This document shows, piece by piece, positions 1 to 8,173 of a stretch of 64,000 bases of DNA (its first letter is position 1; the number at the start of each line of letters is the position of its first letter). Below the pieces are notes generated by a model. That model saw only the letters and a list, made by a program, of their open reading frames with translations, ran no database searches and was not told the DNA's origin. The stretch lies in contig NZ_QOWC01000001.1 of the NCBI RefSeq assembly GCF_003574465.1, positions 62,001 to 126,000 on the forward strand, read 5' to 3'. Made by a program: the position numbers and the translations under genes. Origin of the DNA: Methylobacterium crusticola. GTDB taxonomy: Bacteria; Pseudomonadota; Alphaproteobacteria; Rhizobiales; Beijerinckiaceae.

Positions 1-2
1 AG

Positions 3-170
3 GCGCAGGCCGCACGTCTGGCCCCAACGATCGCCGCGCTGCGGGCCGAGGGCATCACCTCCGCCTCAGGCCTTGCCAAGGCGCTGACTACGCGGGGTAT
101 CCCGACCCCGCGTGGAGCGTTCGGCTGGAGTACGACGCAGGTTCAAAGGGTGCTGATGAGGATGGCCTGA
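3..170 (+). CDS. Serine recombinase (resolvase family), C-terminal fragment cut by window edge
   Basis: Frame 3 is open from the window edge to a TGA at 168-170 and encodes 55 residues. It contains AALRAEGITSASGLAKAL followed by RGIPTPRGAFGWSTTQVQRV. This is the C-terminal helix-turn-helix pattern of Rhizobiales serine recombinases: a helix with GITS, then the GIPTPRG turn, then a W-s-xxQVxR recognition helix. The catalytic domain lies left of the window. Such enzymes catalyse site-specific recombination and often sit at ends of islands, which fits the phage-like genes that follow. The family call is recognition from memory, and the subtype (resolvase or larger integrase) cannot be decided here. 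Confidence 0.75.
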   Translation, partial: AQAARLAPTIAALRAEGITSASGLAKALTTRGIPTPRGAFGWSTTQVQRVLMRMA

Positions 171-207
171 GTCCGTCGATCACACTATTGGTGAAGAAAC
201 ATAGCAC

Positions 208-627
208 TTGCTATATCCGTCGCCGGATCATGGGCCGAACATCGGCCTATCACGTGGGTGTTGTGGCGTGGCGCAGAGGGCTCATAGCAGGATCACAAAC
301 GGGGCCCCACTGCCTCGTGGCGTCGACGGGCGTTCGGCGGCCGCACGGCGCTTTCGGGACATCCTGGCCGCTCTCGAGGCCGAGCGGGGCGGCCGGCTCG
401 CCATGAGCGTCGTGGCCCACGAGGCCGCCCGCACCTATGCCGGGCTCGCCGTCGCCCTCGAGCAGCTCCACGCCGATCTCGCGGCCGGACGGCGCGTCGA
501 CGCCGAGGCCATGGGGCAGCTCGGCGATCGCCTCGACCGGCAGGCCCGCCGCATGGGCGCCCCGAAGGCCGCCAGCAGGCCCCTGAGCGCCCGCGAGCGG
601 GCCTTGGCGGGGCGGCCTGCCCCATGA
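208..627 (+). CDS. Hypothetical phage-associated protein upstream of terminase
   Basis: A 139-residue frame from ATG 208; an in-frame GTG at 268 is an alternative start and would begin just before the compact part RITNGAPLPRGVDGRS. The C-terminal part is helical and rich in Ala, Arg and Glu. Its stop overlaps the ATG of the next small frame, and the terminase follows within 200 bases, so it belongs to the packaging block and could stand where a small terminase subunit usually does. No family is recognised with confidence; the small-subunit idea is inference from position only. Confidence 0.55.
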   Translation: MLYPSPDHGPNIGLSRGCCGVAQRAHSRITNGAPLPRGVDGRSAAARRFRDILAALEAERGGRLAMSVVAHEAARTYAGLAVALEQLHADLAAGRRVDAEAMGQLGDRLDRQARRMGAPKAASRPLSARERALAGRPAP

Positions 628-827
628 GCCGCAATCCCACCATTCGGCCGCCTTACGCGGCGGCTGTCACTCTCGCGGGCCAGTTCATTGAGGGCGCCGC
701 GCCCCGTCCAACACCGGGAACCTCGGCTGCGCGGCCCGCGACTCTTCGGAGCGCAGCGCTCAAGCCGAAGGCGGGCGCACTCAACTTCTCGTCGCGGCTG
801 ACCGGAGCCTCGGCATGCGGCGCCTGA
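624..827 (+). CDS. Small hypothetical protein between phage genes
   Basis: A 67-residue frame whose ATG overlaps the preceding stop (ATGA) and whose stop lies inside the start region of the terminase gene. The coupling at both ends supports translation, but the sequence (Ala, Pro, Thr rich with basic residues) matches no family I recognise and could also be a spacer frame. Confidence 0.35.
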   Translation: MSRNPTIRPPYAAAVTLAGQFIEGAAPRPTPGTSAARPATLRSAALKPKAGALNFSSRLTGASACGA

Positions 828-2299
828 TGACGATGCGCGCGGCGCTCGAGGACCTCGACATCTTCGGGACGATCCTGCCGGGCGAGTCCTGGGCCGCATG
901 GCGGGTGCTCCTGATCGCCATCATGGGCGAGGCCCTGACGGCTGAGGAGCGGGCGATCTACACCGCCCTCACGGGCCGCGAGCGCGAGCCTGAGGAGCCC
1001 GTGGAGGAGGCCTGGGCCATCATCGGCCGGCGCGGCGGCAAGACCCGCGCCATGGCCGTCCTGATGGCCTACTTCGCCGTCCTCTGCGACTGGGACGAGG
1101 TCCTGGCACCCGGCGAGCGCGGCTCCCTCCCGCTGATCGCTGCCTCGACCTACCAGGCCGGGAAGGCGCTGAATTACATCGGCGGCATCTTCGAGGGCGT
1201 GCCAGGGTTCGCCGGACACCAGGTCGGGCGCACGGCCGACACCATCAGCCTCGACACCGGCGTGGACATCGAGGTCCGGCCGGCGAGCTTCCGGACCGCG
1301 CGCGGTGGGACGCTGGTGGCGGCCCTGTGCGACGAGGCTGCCTTCTGGCGCATCGAGGGCAGCGCGAACCCGGACAAGGAGATCCTGGCCGCGCTCCGCC
1401 CGGGCCTCGCCACCACCGGCGGCCCGCTGATCGTGATCTCGAGCCCGTACGCGAAGCGGGGCGAGCTCTACGCCGCGTATCGGCGCGACTACGGCCCCGA
1501 CGGCGACCCGGCGGTTCTGGTGGCGAAGGCGCCCAGCCGGACGATGAACCCGACGTTGAGCGAGACCGTCATCGCCCGCGCCTACCAGCGCGACGCCGCC
1601 GCGGCCCGGGCGGAGTACGGCGGCGACTTCAGGGATGATCTGGAGGATTTCGTCTCCGTCGAGCTGGTCGACGCGTGCACGATGGCGGGCACGACCGAGG
1701 TCCCGCCGGCGGAGCGCATCGCCTACCACGCGTTCGTCGACCCGGCCGGCGGCTCGGGCAAGGACTCGATGACGCTCGCCATCGCGCACGAGGCCGGCGG
1801 CTGCGCGGTGCTGGATCGGGTGCTGGAGAAGGCCCCGCCGTTCTCGCCTCAGGCCACCGTGACGGAGTTCGCGGCCGTGCTGAAGGCCTACCGAGTAACC
1901 CGGGTCACGGGCGACCGTTGGGGCGGCGAGTGGCCACGCGAGGCCTTCCGCGAACATGGCATCACGTACGAGCTCGCCGAGATGCCGAAGAGCGAGATCT
2001 ACCAGGCCGCATTGCCCCTGCTGAACAGCCGCCGGGCGCGCCTCCTCGACCTGCCGAAGCTGAAGGCGCAGTTGACCGCCTTGGAGCGCCGCACGGCCCG
2101 CGGCGGCCGCGACTCGATCGATCATCCCCCCGGAGAGCACGACGACGTCGCCAACGCCGTCGCCGGTGTCCTGATCCGGGCGCGCCGCACGGTGCGCTAC
2201 GGGATGATCAGCGACGCGGTGCTGGGGAACGACGGCGAGGAGGAGCGTCGCGCCTGGCGCGCCGGCCAGCTGATGCAGCACATGCGGAGGCACGGTTGA
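815..2299 (+). CDS. Phage terminase large subunit (TerL-like)
   Basis: A 494-residue DNA-packaging motor protein. An ATPase domain in the N-terminal half shows a Walker A-type GRRGGKT at residues 71-77 and a Walker B LVAALCDE around 167-174, followed by a coupling-type stretch LIVISSPY at 205-212. The C-terminal half is the RNase H-like nuclease: FVDPAGGSGKDS around 308-318 supplies the first acidic residue, and EHDDVANAV near residue 450 supplies a distal Asp pair. In phages this protein cuts concatemers and drives DNA into the prohead. Here no portal, protease or capsid gene follows, so it is a remnant or part of a satellite-like element rather than a full prophage. The start at 815 has a weak GGAG-like site upstream; ATG 830 is an alternative. 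Confidence 0.88.
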   Translation: MRRLMTMRAALEDLDIFGTILPGESWAAWRVLLIAIMGEALTAEERAIYTALTGREREPEEPVEEAWAIIGRRGGKTRAMAVLMAYFAVLCDWDEVLAPGERGSLPLIAASTYQAGKALNYIGGIFEGVPGFAGHQVGRTADTISLDTGVDIEVRPASFRTARGGTLVAALCDEAAFWRIEGSANPDKEILAALRPGLATTGGPLIVISSPYAKRGELYAAYRRDYGPDGDPAVLVAKAPSRTMNPTLSETVIARAYQRDAAAARAEYGGDFRDDLEDFVSVELVDACTMAGTTEVPPAERIAYHAFVDPAGGSGKDSMTLAIAHEAGGCAVLDRVLEKAPPFSPQATVTEFAAVLKAYRVTRVTGDRWGGEWPREAFREHGITYELAEMPKSEIYQAALPLLNSRRARLLDLPKLKAQLTALERRTARGGRDSIDHPPGEHDDVANAVAGVLIRARRTVRYGMISDAVLGNDGEEERRAWRAGQLMQHMRRHG

Positions 2300-2637
2300 C
2301 CCGCCCGCGCGTCCTGATCCCGTACGACCCAGCCGAGGCCATCTCGATCGGCGAGGCCGCTTTCCTCGCGCGCCGCTCGGCCAGCACGGTCCGAGGATGG
2401 GCGGCGCGCTTCCACATCGGCCGTCGGATCGCGGGCGGCGCCTGGATGGTCTCGGCCCCGGCGCTCCTGATGCTGCTCGACGACGACCACGAGGCGCTCG
2501 ACGCCTACCTGGCCGGCGAGCGCGGGGCCGAGGCGGTGCGGGCCTACTTCGTCCGGGCCGTCGTGCCCTGCGACGCCACAGAAAGTGCAGAAGCTACAAA
2601 AAGCGCAAAGGCGCCAGTTCTGGCCGTAGTGCGATAG
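2296..2637 (+). CDS. Small MerR/excisionase-like helix-turn-helix protein
   Basis: A 113-residue protein starting at TTG 2296, which overlaps the terminase stop (TTGA) and is preceded by CGGAGG at a good distance. Residues around 17-45 read SIGEAAFLARRSASTVRGWAA, a helix-turn-helix of the MerR/excisionase type, and a hydrophobic helix follows. The tail is Ala, Thr and Lys rich. It probably binds DNA as a phage regulatory or small-terminase-like protein; the exact role is not shown. The frame is open far upstream, but that part is a shadow of the terminase gene. Confidence 0.6.
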   Translation: MTRPRVLIPYDPAEAISIGEAAFLARRSASTVRGWAARFHIGRRIAGGAWMVSAPALLMLLDDDHEALDAYLAGERGAEAVRAYFVRAVVPCDATESAEATKSAKAPVLAVVR

Positions 2638-2693
2638 ACTTCGCGCGAGATCCGGCGGACCATCTTGTCGAACAGCGACGAGTTGGCAGCAAC

Positions 2694-3161
2694 ATGACGT
2701 GGAACATCGAAGAGCGGAAGCTGCGATTGCGTGCGCTCTATCCGCTCGCGACCGATGCGGAGATCGCCATCATGGCCGCGAACCCGGTGCTCCACGACGG
2801 CGAGGGACTGTCGGTCCCGCTGATGATGATGGACCGGTGCTCTGCGGCCGGCGCTTTCATGAAGGACAGTCCCATGAACCTAAACGACAGCCTCGAAGCG
2901 GTGCCGAGCGAGTTCAAGCACAAGTTCCTGTACATCCGCGGCGGGCTGAACTCCGGCAATCCGCTCATCATGGAAGACGCCGCACGCCAGGCCGGCGCGC
3001 TCGTGTCCCGGATGCGGATGACGGCGGGCGGCATCTTCCCGGGCATGATGATGGACTCCGGCGAGAAGGTCGCTCTGACCGAGGTGGCCAATCATCTCGA
3101 GGGGATGGCGACGGCGACCCGGCAGATGGCCGCGGAAGCCCGCGCGAGGTCGGTTCGGTGA
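2694..3161 (+). CDS. Hypothetical protein, methionine-rich, island gene
   Basis: A 155-residue protein from ATG 2694, the first start after an A/T-richer gap behind the preceding gene. It has repeated Met clusters (LMMMD, GMMMD) and a C-terminal helical region. Its stop overlaps the GTG of the next gene, so the two are probably co-translated. I do not recognise a family. Its place after the terminase block suggests a phage or island accessory role, which is inference. Confidence 0.55.
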   Translation: MTWNIEERKLRLRALYPLATDAEIAIMAANPVLHDGEGLSVPLMMMDRCSAAGAFMKDSPMNLNDSLEAVPSEFKHKFLYIRGGLNSGNPLIMEDAARQAGALVSRMRMTAGGIFPGMMMDSGEKVALTEVANHLEGMATATRQMAAEARARSVR

Positions 3162-3769
3162 GCAGCCTCTCCGACCGCATCGCCGCGGCCCTCACCGGCT
3201 CGCCCTCCTCGGGCGAGATCGCCGCCCTCATCGCCGAGGCGGCACAGGCCGCGGTAGGGCTGAAGGCGGACCGCGAGCGCGCCGAGCGGGACGCCCTCGA
3301 CCCGCGCCTGAGCGAGGACGCCGTCGACCGGGCCCGGACCGATATGGAGCGGGCCGCCTTCGCGGACCGTCGCCTCGCGACCGGCCTCGAGGCGCTGAAC
3401 GGGGGGCTCGCCAAGGCGCGCCGGCGCGAGGACGAGGCGCGGCGCCGGCAGACCTACGCCGAGGCCCTTGAGGCCCGGGACGCCGCCGCGGCCGCGCTGC
3501 GCGAGCGCTACCCGGTCCTCGCCGGCGAGCTCGCCGCGCTCATGCGCCAGGTCGTCGACGCGGATCGGATCGTGGCGGCGGCCAACGCGAACCTGCCGGC
3601 CGAGCAGGCCTGGATCGAGCCGCCGGAGATGGTGGCCCGCGGCGTCGCGCCGAACGGCATGCACCGTGGCTCCATGATCGGCTCGATCCCGCAGAGCGTG
3701 GTGCTGCCGAGCCTCGACCCGGAGGCGCAGGCCCATGGCCGGCACGTGTGGTCGGCAAGCCTGATCTGA
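3158..3769 (+). CDS. Hypothetical coiled-coil protein
   Basis: A 203-residue protein from GTG 3158, overlapping the previous stop (GTGA). Residues about 25-130 are long helices rich in Ala, Arg, Glu and Leu with heptad-like spacing, predicted coiled coil. The C-terminal 60 residues are non-helical and Pro/Gly-bearing. This layout resembles small phage scaffold or tail-assembly proteins, but no diagnostic motif is visible. A strong hairpin follows about 60 bases downstream. Confidence 0.6.
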   Translation: MSSLSDRIAAALTGSPSSGEIAALIAEAAQAAVGLKADRERAERDALDPRLSEDAVDRARTDMERAAFADRRLATGLEALNGGLAKARRREDEARRRQTYAEALEARDAAAAALRERYPVLAGELAALMRQVVDADRIVAAANANLPAEQAWIEPPEMVARGVAPNGMHRGSMIGSIPQSVVLPSLDPEAQAHGRHVWSASLI

Positions 3770-3827
3770 GCTCGCGCATGACGACCGGCCGGCGTTCGGC
3801 CGTTCATCGGCCATCGTCATGCGCGGA

Positions 3828-3860
3828 GCCGCCCGGCGGTAGACAAGCGCCGGGCGGCTT
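3828..3860 (+). terminator. Probable intrinsic terminator after the phage-like operon
   Basis: GCCGCCCGGCG at 3828-3838 pairs with CGCCGGGCGGC at 3848-3858: a perfect 11-bp stem with a 9-base loop. Only a short TTA follows, so the U-tract is weak. It closes the operon that ends at 3769 and separates it from the AT-rich gene at 4025. Confidence 0.55.
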
Positions 3861-4024
3861 ACCCATCCCCGCCGCAGACGCGCGATCGAGAGTGCCGACG
3901 CGCCCGTAAGTGATAGCTGCAGCCTTTGTGCGCTTGCATACATCAAACTGCTCAAGGCTCTGATCTCTTCCTCTCAGTTCGAGGATGTTCTCAGCATCTC
4001 TGATATACTAGAGGGAGGCTACAG

Positions 4025-5149
4025 ATGGCAACATTATGCGATAAATATGGCCGCGCTATATGCATGGTCAATGTCGTCGGTGAGCCTATGTACTCTTCAG
4101 ACTGGCCTTGGGTCACACTTGAGCAAGCACAACAAATAGCGTCAATAGATTATGAGGCTTTTTCTATTACATTTAACGAAGCGGGAGCTGTGGTAGCTCC
4201 TATAGGACTAGGGCAGGATCATCAGACTTCATCATCGCCAGAACCTGGACCTGCGCCCACACCCACGCCCACGCCGCAAATCGATCTTCTCGCAGCAGCT
4301 AGAGATGATGCCGCTCTAGATCTGGGCATGGGGCCTATCAGACTTCCGGATACATTGGACTCAATACTAAACGGGCCTCCAATTGTTGATCCAAGCTGGA
4401 GGCCTACCGATCCAAATACACCTGTACTAGAGTCGAGTTATGGTCCGCAGATCCCATACATTACGCCCGATCCAGACGCATCCATGATCGATATGTTACG
4501 AACTAACGATATCGGAATAGTCATCCAGACGCCGCTAATCTCTGTGGGTATTGGTACACAGAGTGGCCTTACCGCTAATGAATCGCTCGGTTCTACATTA
4601 ATAGGTGCAGGTATTACGCATGATACAGCAGATGCCGTGTCGAGCAATGGTATAGGATACGGCGATATTAGTGTTACTACAAATGGCACGGTAACGTATG
4701 GCCCGAGTATAAACTTACCTCTGGGAGGGTTCAGTGGGTCGACAGACTTGCTACATGGAACTAATAATATGGTTCCAATGAATAACGGAGATCTAGATCC
4801 CGTTAACATCGATATGCTTATCAATCCGCCGTCTCTCGTCGATCCAGGCTGGCAGCCTGATAGTGCTCCGAGTACAATCATCGAGACACAATTTGGACCC
4901 CAGACATTCAACATCTATTCTGGAGAAAATTGGCCCGACATCGGCAATGCTGATGTCAATTTGATATCGGGAATTGACTCTGAGTACATTGACCAAAAAA
5001 CTAGTAGTTTTGGTGATGTGTCTCTAGCCGGTGAAGGATATACTGGCAACACATCCCAATATCTGACAACAGACACTGATATTATGTTGTCACCTCCCGG
5101 AGATTTTGTTGCCCTTCCGCGTCACTGGTACGATTGGCTTTCGTCCTAG
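4025..5149 (+). CDS. AT-rich repeat protein of unknown function
   Basis: A 374-residue protein with a strong GAGGGAGG site before ATG 4025. Its base and codon use are far more AT-rich than its neighbours, so it was probably acquired by transfer. Layout: an N-terminal domain of about 65 residues containing two Cys and YSSDWPWVTLEQAQ; a Pro/Thr linker (APTPTPTP, about 77-84); then an acidic, Asn/Asp/Gly/Ser-rich body with two related units. Unit one is about residues 112-146 and unit two about 263-297; both read (I/L)N-PP-(I/L)VDP-W-P followed by E-x-x-(Y/F)GPQ. A partial third unit may close the protein near 352-373. There is no signal peptide or membrane helix. The composition fits a secreted or surface beta-rich protein. 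No family recognised. Confidence 0.8.
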   Translation: MATLCDKYGRAICMVNVVGEPMYSSDWPWVTLEQAQQIASIDYEAFSITFNEAGAVVAPIGLGQDHQTSSSPEPGPAPTPTPTPQIDLLAAARDDAALDLGMGPIRLPDTLDSILNGPPIVDPSWRPTDPNTPVLESSYGPQIPYITPDPDASMIDMLRTNDIGIVIQTPLISVGIGTQSGLTANESLGSTLIGAGITHDTADAVSSNGIGYGDISVTTNGTVTYGPSINLPLGGFSGSTDLLHGTNNMVPMNNGDLDPVNIDMLINPPSLVDPGWQPDSAPSTIIETQFGPQTFNIYSGENWPDIGNADVNLISGIDSEYIDQKTSSFGDVSLAGEGYTGNTSQYLTTDTDIMLSPPGDFVALPRHWYDWLSS

Positions 5150-5230
5150 TGGCCCAAATCTGACGCTTGGAACCCACGGCGAGGCGCTATAGCCCTACGT
5201 TCTTTCAAGCGTATGGCATAGGCTCGCCTA

Positions 5231-5788
5231 ATGGGACTGTTGACCTTCAGCATAAACGTCACCCTGGACGGCTGCGTCGACCACCAGGAAGGAATCGCTG
5301 ACGACGAGACGCACGCGTTCTTCACCCGCCTTATGGACGAGGTCGGGGCGATGCTGTGGGGCCGCATCACCTACGAGATGATGGAGAGCTACTGGCCGGC
5401 GGTCGCTCGCGGCGACGTGGAGGCGCCGCCGGCGATACGCGAGTGGGCGGTCAAGCTGGAGGCCAAGCCGAAATACGTGGTGTCGTCGACGCGAAAGGAC
5501 TTCCCGTGGACCAACAGCCACCACATCGCCGACGACCTGCGAACAGGCGTGCAGAGGCTCAAGGACGCGACTCCGGCGGGCGTGCTCCTCGGTAGCGGCA
5601 AACTCGCGACCGAACTGGACCGGCTGGATCTGATCGACGAGTACAAGCTCCTCGTCCATCCCAGGATCGCTGGCCACGGCCCGACCCTCTACCAGGGCGG
5701 GCTGTCCAGTACGCGACGGCTCGAGCTGGTCTCGGCGAAGTCGCTCCGGAATGGCGCGGTCGCCATGCACTACCGGCGCGCACGCTGA
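5231..5788 (+). CDS. Dihydrofolate reductase-family protein (RibD C-terminal domain)
   Basis: A 185-residue protein of the usual length for stand-alone RibD_C/YwjB-type reductases. It opens with a beta strand LLTFSINVTLDGC, has the ML(W)GRITYEMM motif around 37-46 typical of the family, a K-P-K-YVVSSTRK strand, the nucleotide-site motif GVLLGSGKLATEL near 117, and a closing DEYKLLVHPRIAGHGPTLY. The family binds NAD(P)H and reduces small molecules, but physiological substrates of these single-domain members are mostly unknown. Codon use is GC-rich, unlike the gene before it. It stands alone between hypothetical genes. Confidence 0.85.
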   Translation: MGLLTFSINVTLDGCVDHQEGIADDETHAFFTRLMDEVGAMLWGRITYEMMESYWPAVARGDVEAPPAIREWAVKLEAKPKYVVSSTRKDFPWTNSHHIADDLRTGVQRLKDATPAGVLLGSGKLATELDRLDLIDEYKLLVHPRIAGHGPTLYQGGLSSTRRLELVSAKSLRNGAVAMHYRRAR

Positions 5789-5971
5789 CTCAGGTTCGAA
5801 CCGGTCTCGCGCTCCACGTCACACACAGACGTTCTGCATAGCGCGGGCGCTCGGGGCTCCACCTTCCCGCCTCCCGAATAGGAAGCCCGCCAGCGGCCGT
5901 GACGCCCCGGCCGCAGGGGTAGTGGCCGGCGCCTCCCAGAACGCGGCCCACGGGCTTCTCTGTGGCCGCAA

Positions 5972-6217
5972 TCAGGAGCTCTGCCGGCGCTTTGGCCGCG
6001 TGCTGTTGTCGCGCATCGGCGAGCGCCACATGCAGTTTTCGTAGAGCTCGACGCCGAGGTCGTAGAGCGCGAGGCCTTTCGGGTTCGGCGCGCCGAAGAC
6101 CCGGTCACGCGCCTCGTCGCGGCACACTTCATCCTGCGGGCTTTGGATCAGTGGTTCGCTCTGGGCGACGGCCAGACTGGGAACGGCAAGGACGAGGGCG
6201 AAGAGGATGGCGCGCAT
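5972..6217 (-). CDS. Small exported protein of unknown function
   Basis: An 81-residue protein taken from the ATG at 6217 because a signal peptide begins there: MRAILFALVLAVPSLAVAQS, with an AQS-type cleavage. The mature part has two Cys (EVCRDEARDRVFG and LYENCMW), able to form a disulfide, and a basic C-terminus. Upstream residues in the same frame do not resemble protein. I recall similar small periplasmic proteins in Methylobacterium, without a function. Confidence 0.7.
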   Translation of the reverse strand: MRAILFALVLAVPSLAVAQSEPLIQSPQDEVCRDEARDRVFGAPNPKGLALYDLGVELYENCMWRSPMRDNSTRPKRRQSS

Positions 6218-6375
6218 GGCGCCCAACCCTTGCGCGATCGAGTTGCTACGTCGACTCCGCGACCCATCTCGATGCATACCGCGCCACCGCCCATCAGGAG
6301 CGATCAGGATGGCCAACCCAGACCGCCCCCGAGGACGAGGATCTCCCCGAGGCTTCCCGCGAGCGCCTCGACGCG

Positions 6376-6495
6376 ATGAACTCTACTGCCTTCGCGATCG
6401 TCGGCCCCGCCCTCAAGCGGATGCGGGAGCGCCGGGCCCGGGAGGCCTGGCTCGAGGTCGAGCACGGCGAGAGCCCGCAGGACGCCCAGTCATGA
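6376..6495 (+). CDS. Short hypothetical protein, start uncertain
   Basis: A 39-residue frame from ATG 6376 (NSTAFAIVGPALKRMRERR) whose stop overlaps the next ATG (ATGA). Coding-like composition extends upstream in the same frame (PTQTAPEDEDLPEASRERLDA) but without a good start codon, so the true N-terminus may differ or the gene may be broken. The overlap with the next gene is the main support. Confidence 0.35.
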   Translation: MNSTAFAIVGPALKRMRERRAREAWLEVEHGESPQDAQS

Positions 6496-6698
6496 TCAGC
6501 GCCGAGCCCTTCGGCGTCGCCGCCGAGTTCAACGCCTTGCTGGTCGAGTTCGGCGCCGTTTGGGACGTCCTCGACCGGGACGACGGTTGGAGCCTCGCCA
6601 GCTCATTCGTCCTTGAGCGCCAGGCCCGGGCGTTGGTGGAGGGGTGGAACGGCCTCGAGGGGCGGGAGCGCTTCAAGGCGGTGAAGCGGCGCGCCTGA
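6492..6698 (+). CDS. Small hypothetical protein
   Basis: A 68-residue helical protein from ATG 6492, overlapping the preceding stop. It is acidic in the first half (EFNALLVEFGAVWDVLDRDDGW) and basic at the end (RFKAVKRRA). No family is recognised. A hairpin with a pyrimidine-rich tail follows at 6755. Confidence 0.5.
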   Translation: MISAEPFGVAAEFNALLVEFGAVWDVLDRDDGWSLASSFVLERQARALVEGWNGLEGRERFKAVKRRA

Positions 6699-6754
6699 GG
6701 CGCCCGGAACCGGGCCAGCCGCCGCCGGTTGGCCCGCTGCGAACGATCCCACTG

Positions 6755-6787
6755 GCCCGCCCGGCTCACCGCCGCGGCGGGCTTCTT
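6755..6787 (+). terminator. Possible intrinsic terminator
   Basis: GCCCGCC at 6755-6761 pairs with GGCGGGC at 6776-6782, followed by TTCTT. The stem is short and the loop is 14 bases, so this is a modest candidate. It would end the 6492-6698 transcript and faces the small gene on the other strand. Confidence 0.35.
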
Positions 6788-6792
6788 CGTGG

Positions 6793-6894
6793 TCAGGGCC
6801 GGTCTACCCAGACCACGACCGCGACCACCGCCGCCATCGCCAACGCGACCAGCACGGTGAGGGCGAGGAAGGTGGTGAAGAGCATGGCGGGCAT
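6793..6894 (-). CDS. Single-pass small membrane protein (33 residues)
   Basis: Minus-strand ATG at 6894 gives MPAMLFTTFLALTVLVALAM followed by AAVVAVVVWVDRP and a stop. Nearly the whole peptide is one hydrophobic helix of about 24 residues with a charged C-terminal end, the pattern of real small membrane proteins and unlikely in a random GC-rich shadow frame. There is no strong ribosome-binding site; the second Met at codon 4 is an alternative start. Function unknown. Confidence 0.45.
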   Translation of the reverse strand: MPAMLFTTFLALTVLVALAMAAVVAVVVWVDRP

Positions 6895-7129
6895 GGAGCT
6901 TGGACGTGACGCGGCTGGCCCCAGACCTACCCCTGGCCGCTACCCGGGTTCCCGCCTCCGCGCCGGCCACGGCACGTCCCGTCTGGCGCTGGATCCAGGA
7001 GCCGCGGGCTTGGGTGGACCTTGGAGTATCTGAGGAGCACCCTAGCGCAGATATATCTTGCTAAAGTTAAGCGTAACTGGTCGCCAAATCGGCGTACGCT
7101 GCCTCCAATTCGGAGGGTGCGCCAAACAA

Positions 7130-7372
7130 ATGACCGCAGATAATTACAATGGCCTTCTCCACTGTGCGACAGTGCAGAGTGCAATCAATGATCTTATCAA
7201 AGAGGGAGCAACCCCAGCTGAAGCAATTGATGCAACCTTCACGGTTGTGGTTGCTAACTGGCTCAGGCTGCGTGGAATTCGACATGTTTCTGGGGAACTC
7301 AGCGCCCTTGCTCGCGCCTTGGCTGCCGAAGCTGATCGTCGAGCGGCAGAGAGCATGTCCGCAAAGCACTAA
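7130..7372 (+). CDS. Small hypothetical helical protein
   Basis: An 80-residue protein starting at ATG 7130, preceded by GGAGGG; the longer frame from 7058 lacks such a site. It is predicted all-helical (VQSAINDLIKEGATPAEAIDATFTVV, then ELSALARALAAEADRR). It is less GC-rich than the chromosome average here. No family recognised. Confidence 0.55.
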   Translation: MTADNYNGLLHCATVQSAINDLIKEGATPAEAIDATFTVVVANWLRLRGIRHVSGELSALARALAAEADRRAAESMSAKH

Positions 7373-7384
7373 GGGCGCGACGAG

Positions 7385-7705
7385 CTACTTTTGAGGTGCT
7401 TCCTCCTGATCGGGCCACGGCACGTCCCGCCCGACTACGCGATAGTGCGCAGGCAGGGGACCGGCGAGCTGCCCGCCCCATCCCTGCTCGCGGTAGAGCC
7501 GATCGTAGTGCGCGAGCATGTCCCGCATGACCCGGGGATCGCGAGCCCCGCAGACCGAACACACGAGGCGCCGCGCCAGCGCCGGGAAGGGCAGGTGGTC
7601 GGGGAACCGCTCGGTCGCGATGACGGCGTGGTGCTGGCAGTCGAGGCCGTTGCAGAACACCGCCGCCGTGGTCTCGCCCTGGGCCCGCAGGTCGCCGACG
7701 TTCAC
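7385..7705 (-). CDS. Small zinc-finger-like hypothetical protein
   Basis: A 106-residue protein with two Cys pairs: AVFCNGLDCQHH near residues 16-26 and LVCSVCG near 47-52, a plausible four-Cys (or Cys/His) zinc site. It ends in a polar tail. Its ATG overlaps the stop of the upstream minus-strand gene by 4 bases, so both are co-translated. Similar proteins recur in Methylobacterium islands as far as I recall; function unknown. Confidence 0.65.
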   Translation of the reverse strand: MNVGDLRAQGETTAAVFCNGLDCQHHAVIATERFPDHLPFPALARRLVCSVCGARDPRVMRDMLAHYDRLYREQGWGGQLAGPLPAHYRVVGRDVPWPDQEEAPQK

Positions 7706-7986
7706 GCCGGCCGCGCCAGCAGGACCGCAGTCCGCACGGCGCCCTCCCGGAAGACCTTGGTCGCCGTCTCCCGCGCCAACATCTCCCGGGCCCAGGGATG
7801 CGCCTGGACCGCGGCGCCGACGTCGAGGCGGTACTCGCCGGCCTCGAGGATGACGGGCTTGGACGGGTCCTCGAGGTAGGTCTTGATGGCCGTCAACAAG
7901 TTGTCTTCGGAGAGCGTCAGGGCCTTGTACAGCTCGCCCATGGTGGGGGTCGTCGCCACGTCGTCAGCTCCTCCAGCGCCGGCCAC
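7702..7986 (-). CDS. Hypothetical protein, first gene of a two-gene unit
   Basis: A 94-residue protein. Its central part, MGELYKALTLSEDNLLTAIKT, is helical; the second half has short strands (VILEAGEYRLDVG) and a helix. The Met at codon 16 could also be the start. It overlaps the downstream zinc-finger-like gene by 4 bases. No family is recognised. Confidence 0.55.
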   Translation of the reverse strand: MAGAGGADDVATTPTMGELYKALTLSEDNLLTAIKTYLEDPSKPVILEAGEYRLDVGAAVQAHPWAREMLARETATKVFREGAVRTAVLLARPA

Positions 7987-8173
7987 ATGGGGGATCTAGC
8001 GGGCGCCTGGCTGGGCTCCAGGCCGATCGAAGCTGTCGCTCAGATGCGAGCCCATTGCGGAACGACCACACCGCTTGGTCCGTGGGCGCTAGCCCGATTG
8101 TTCGGGGACCGACAGGGCGCCTCGCCCGCCGATCGCTTCCGGAGCGGCCGGGAGGTCGCCCGGCGGAGTGCCC

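Noticed and set aside
5790..5830. T-loop-like GGTTCGAACC after the reductase gene
   Set aside because: It is a short palindrome with no acceptor or other arms around it.
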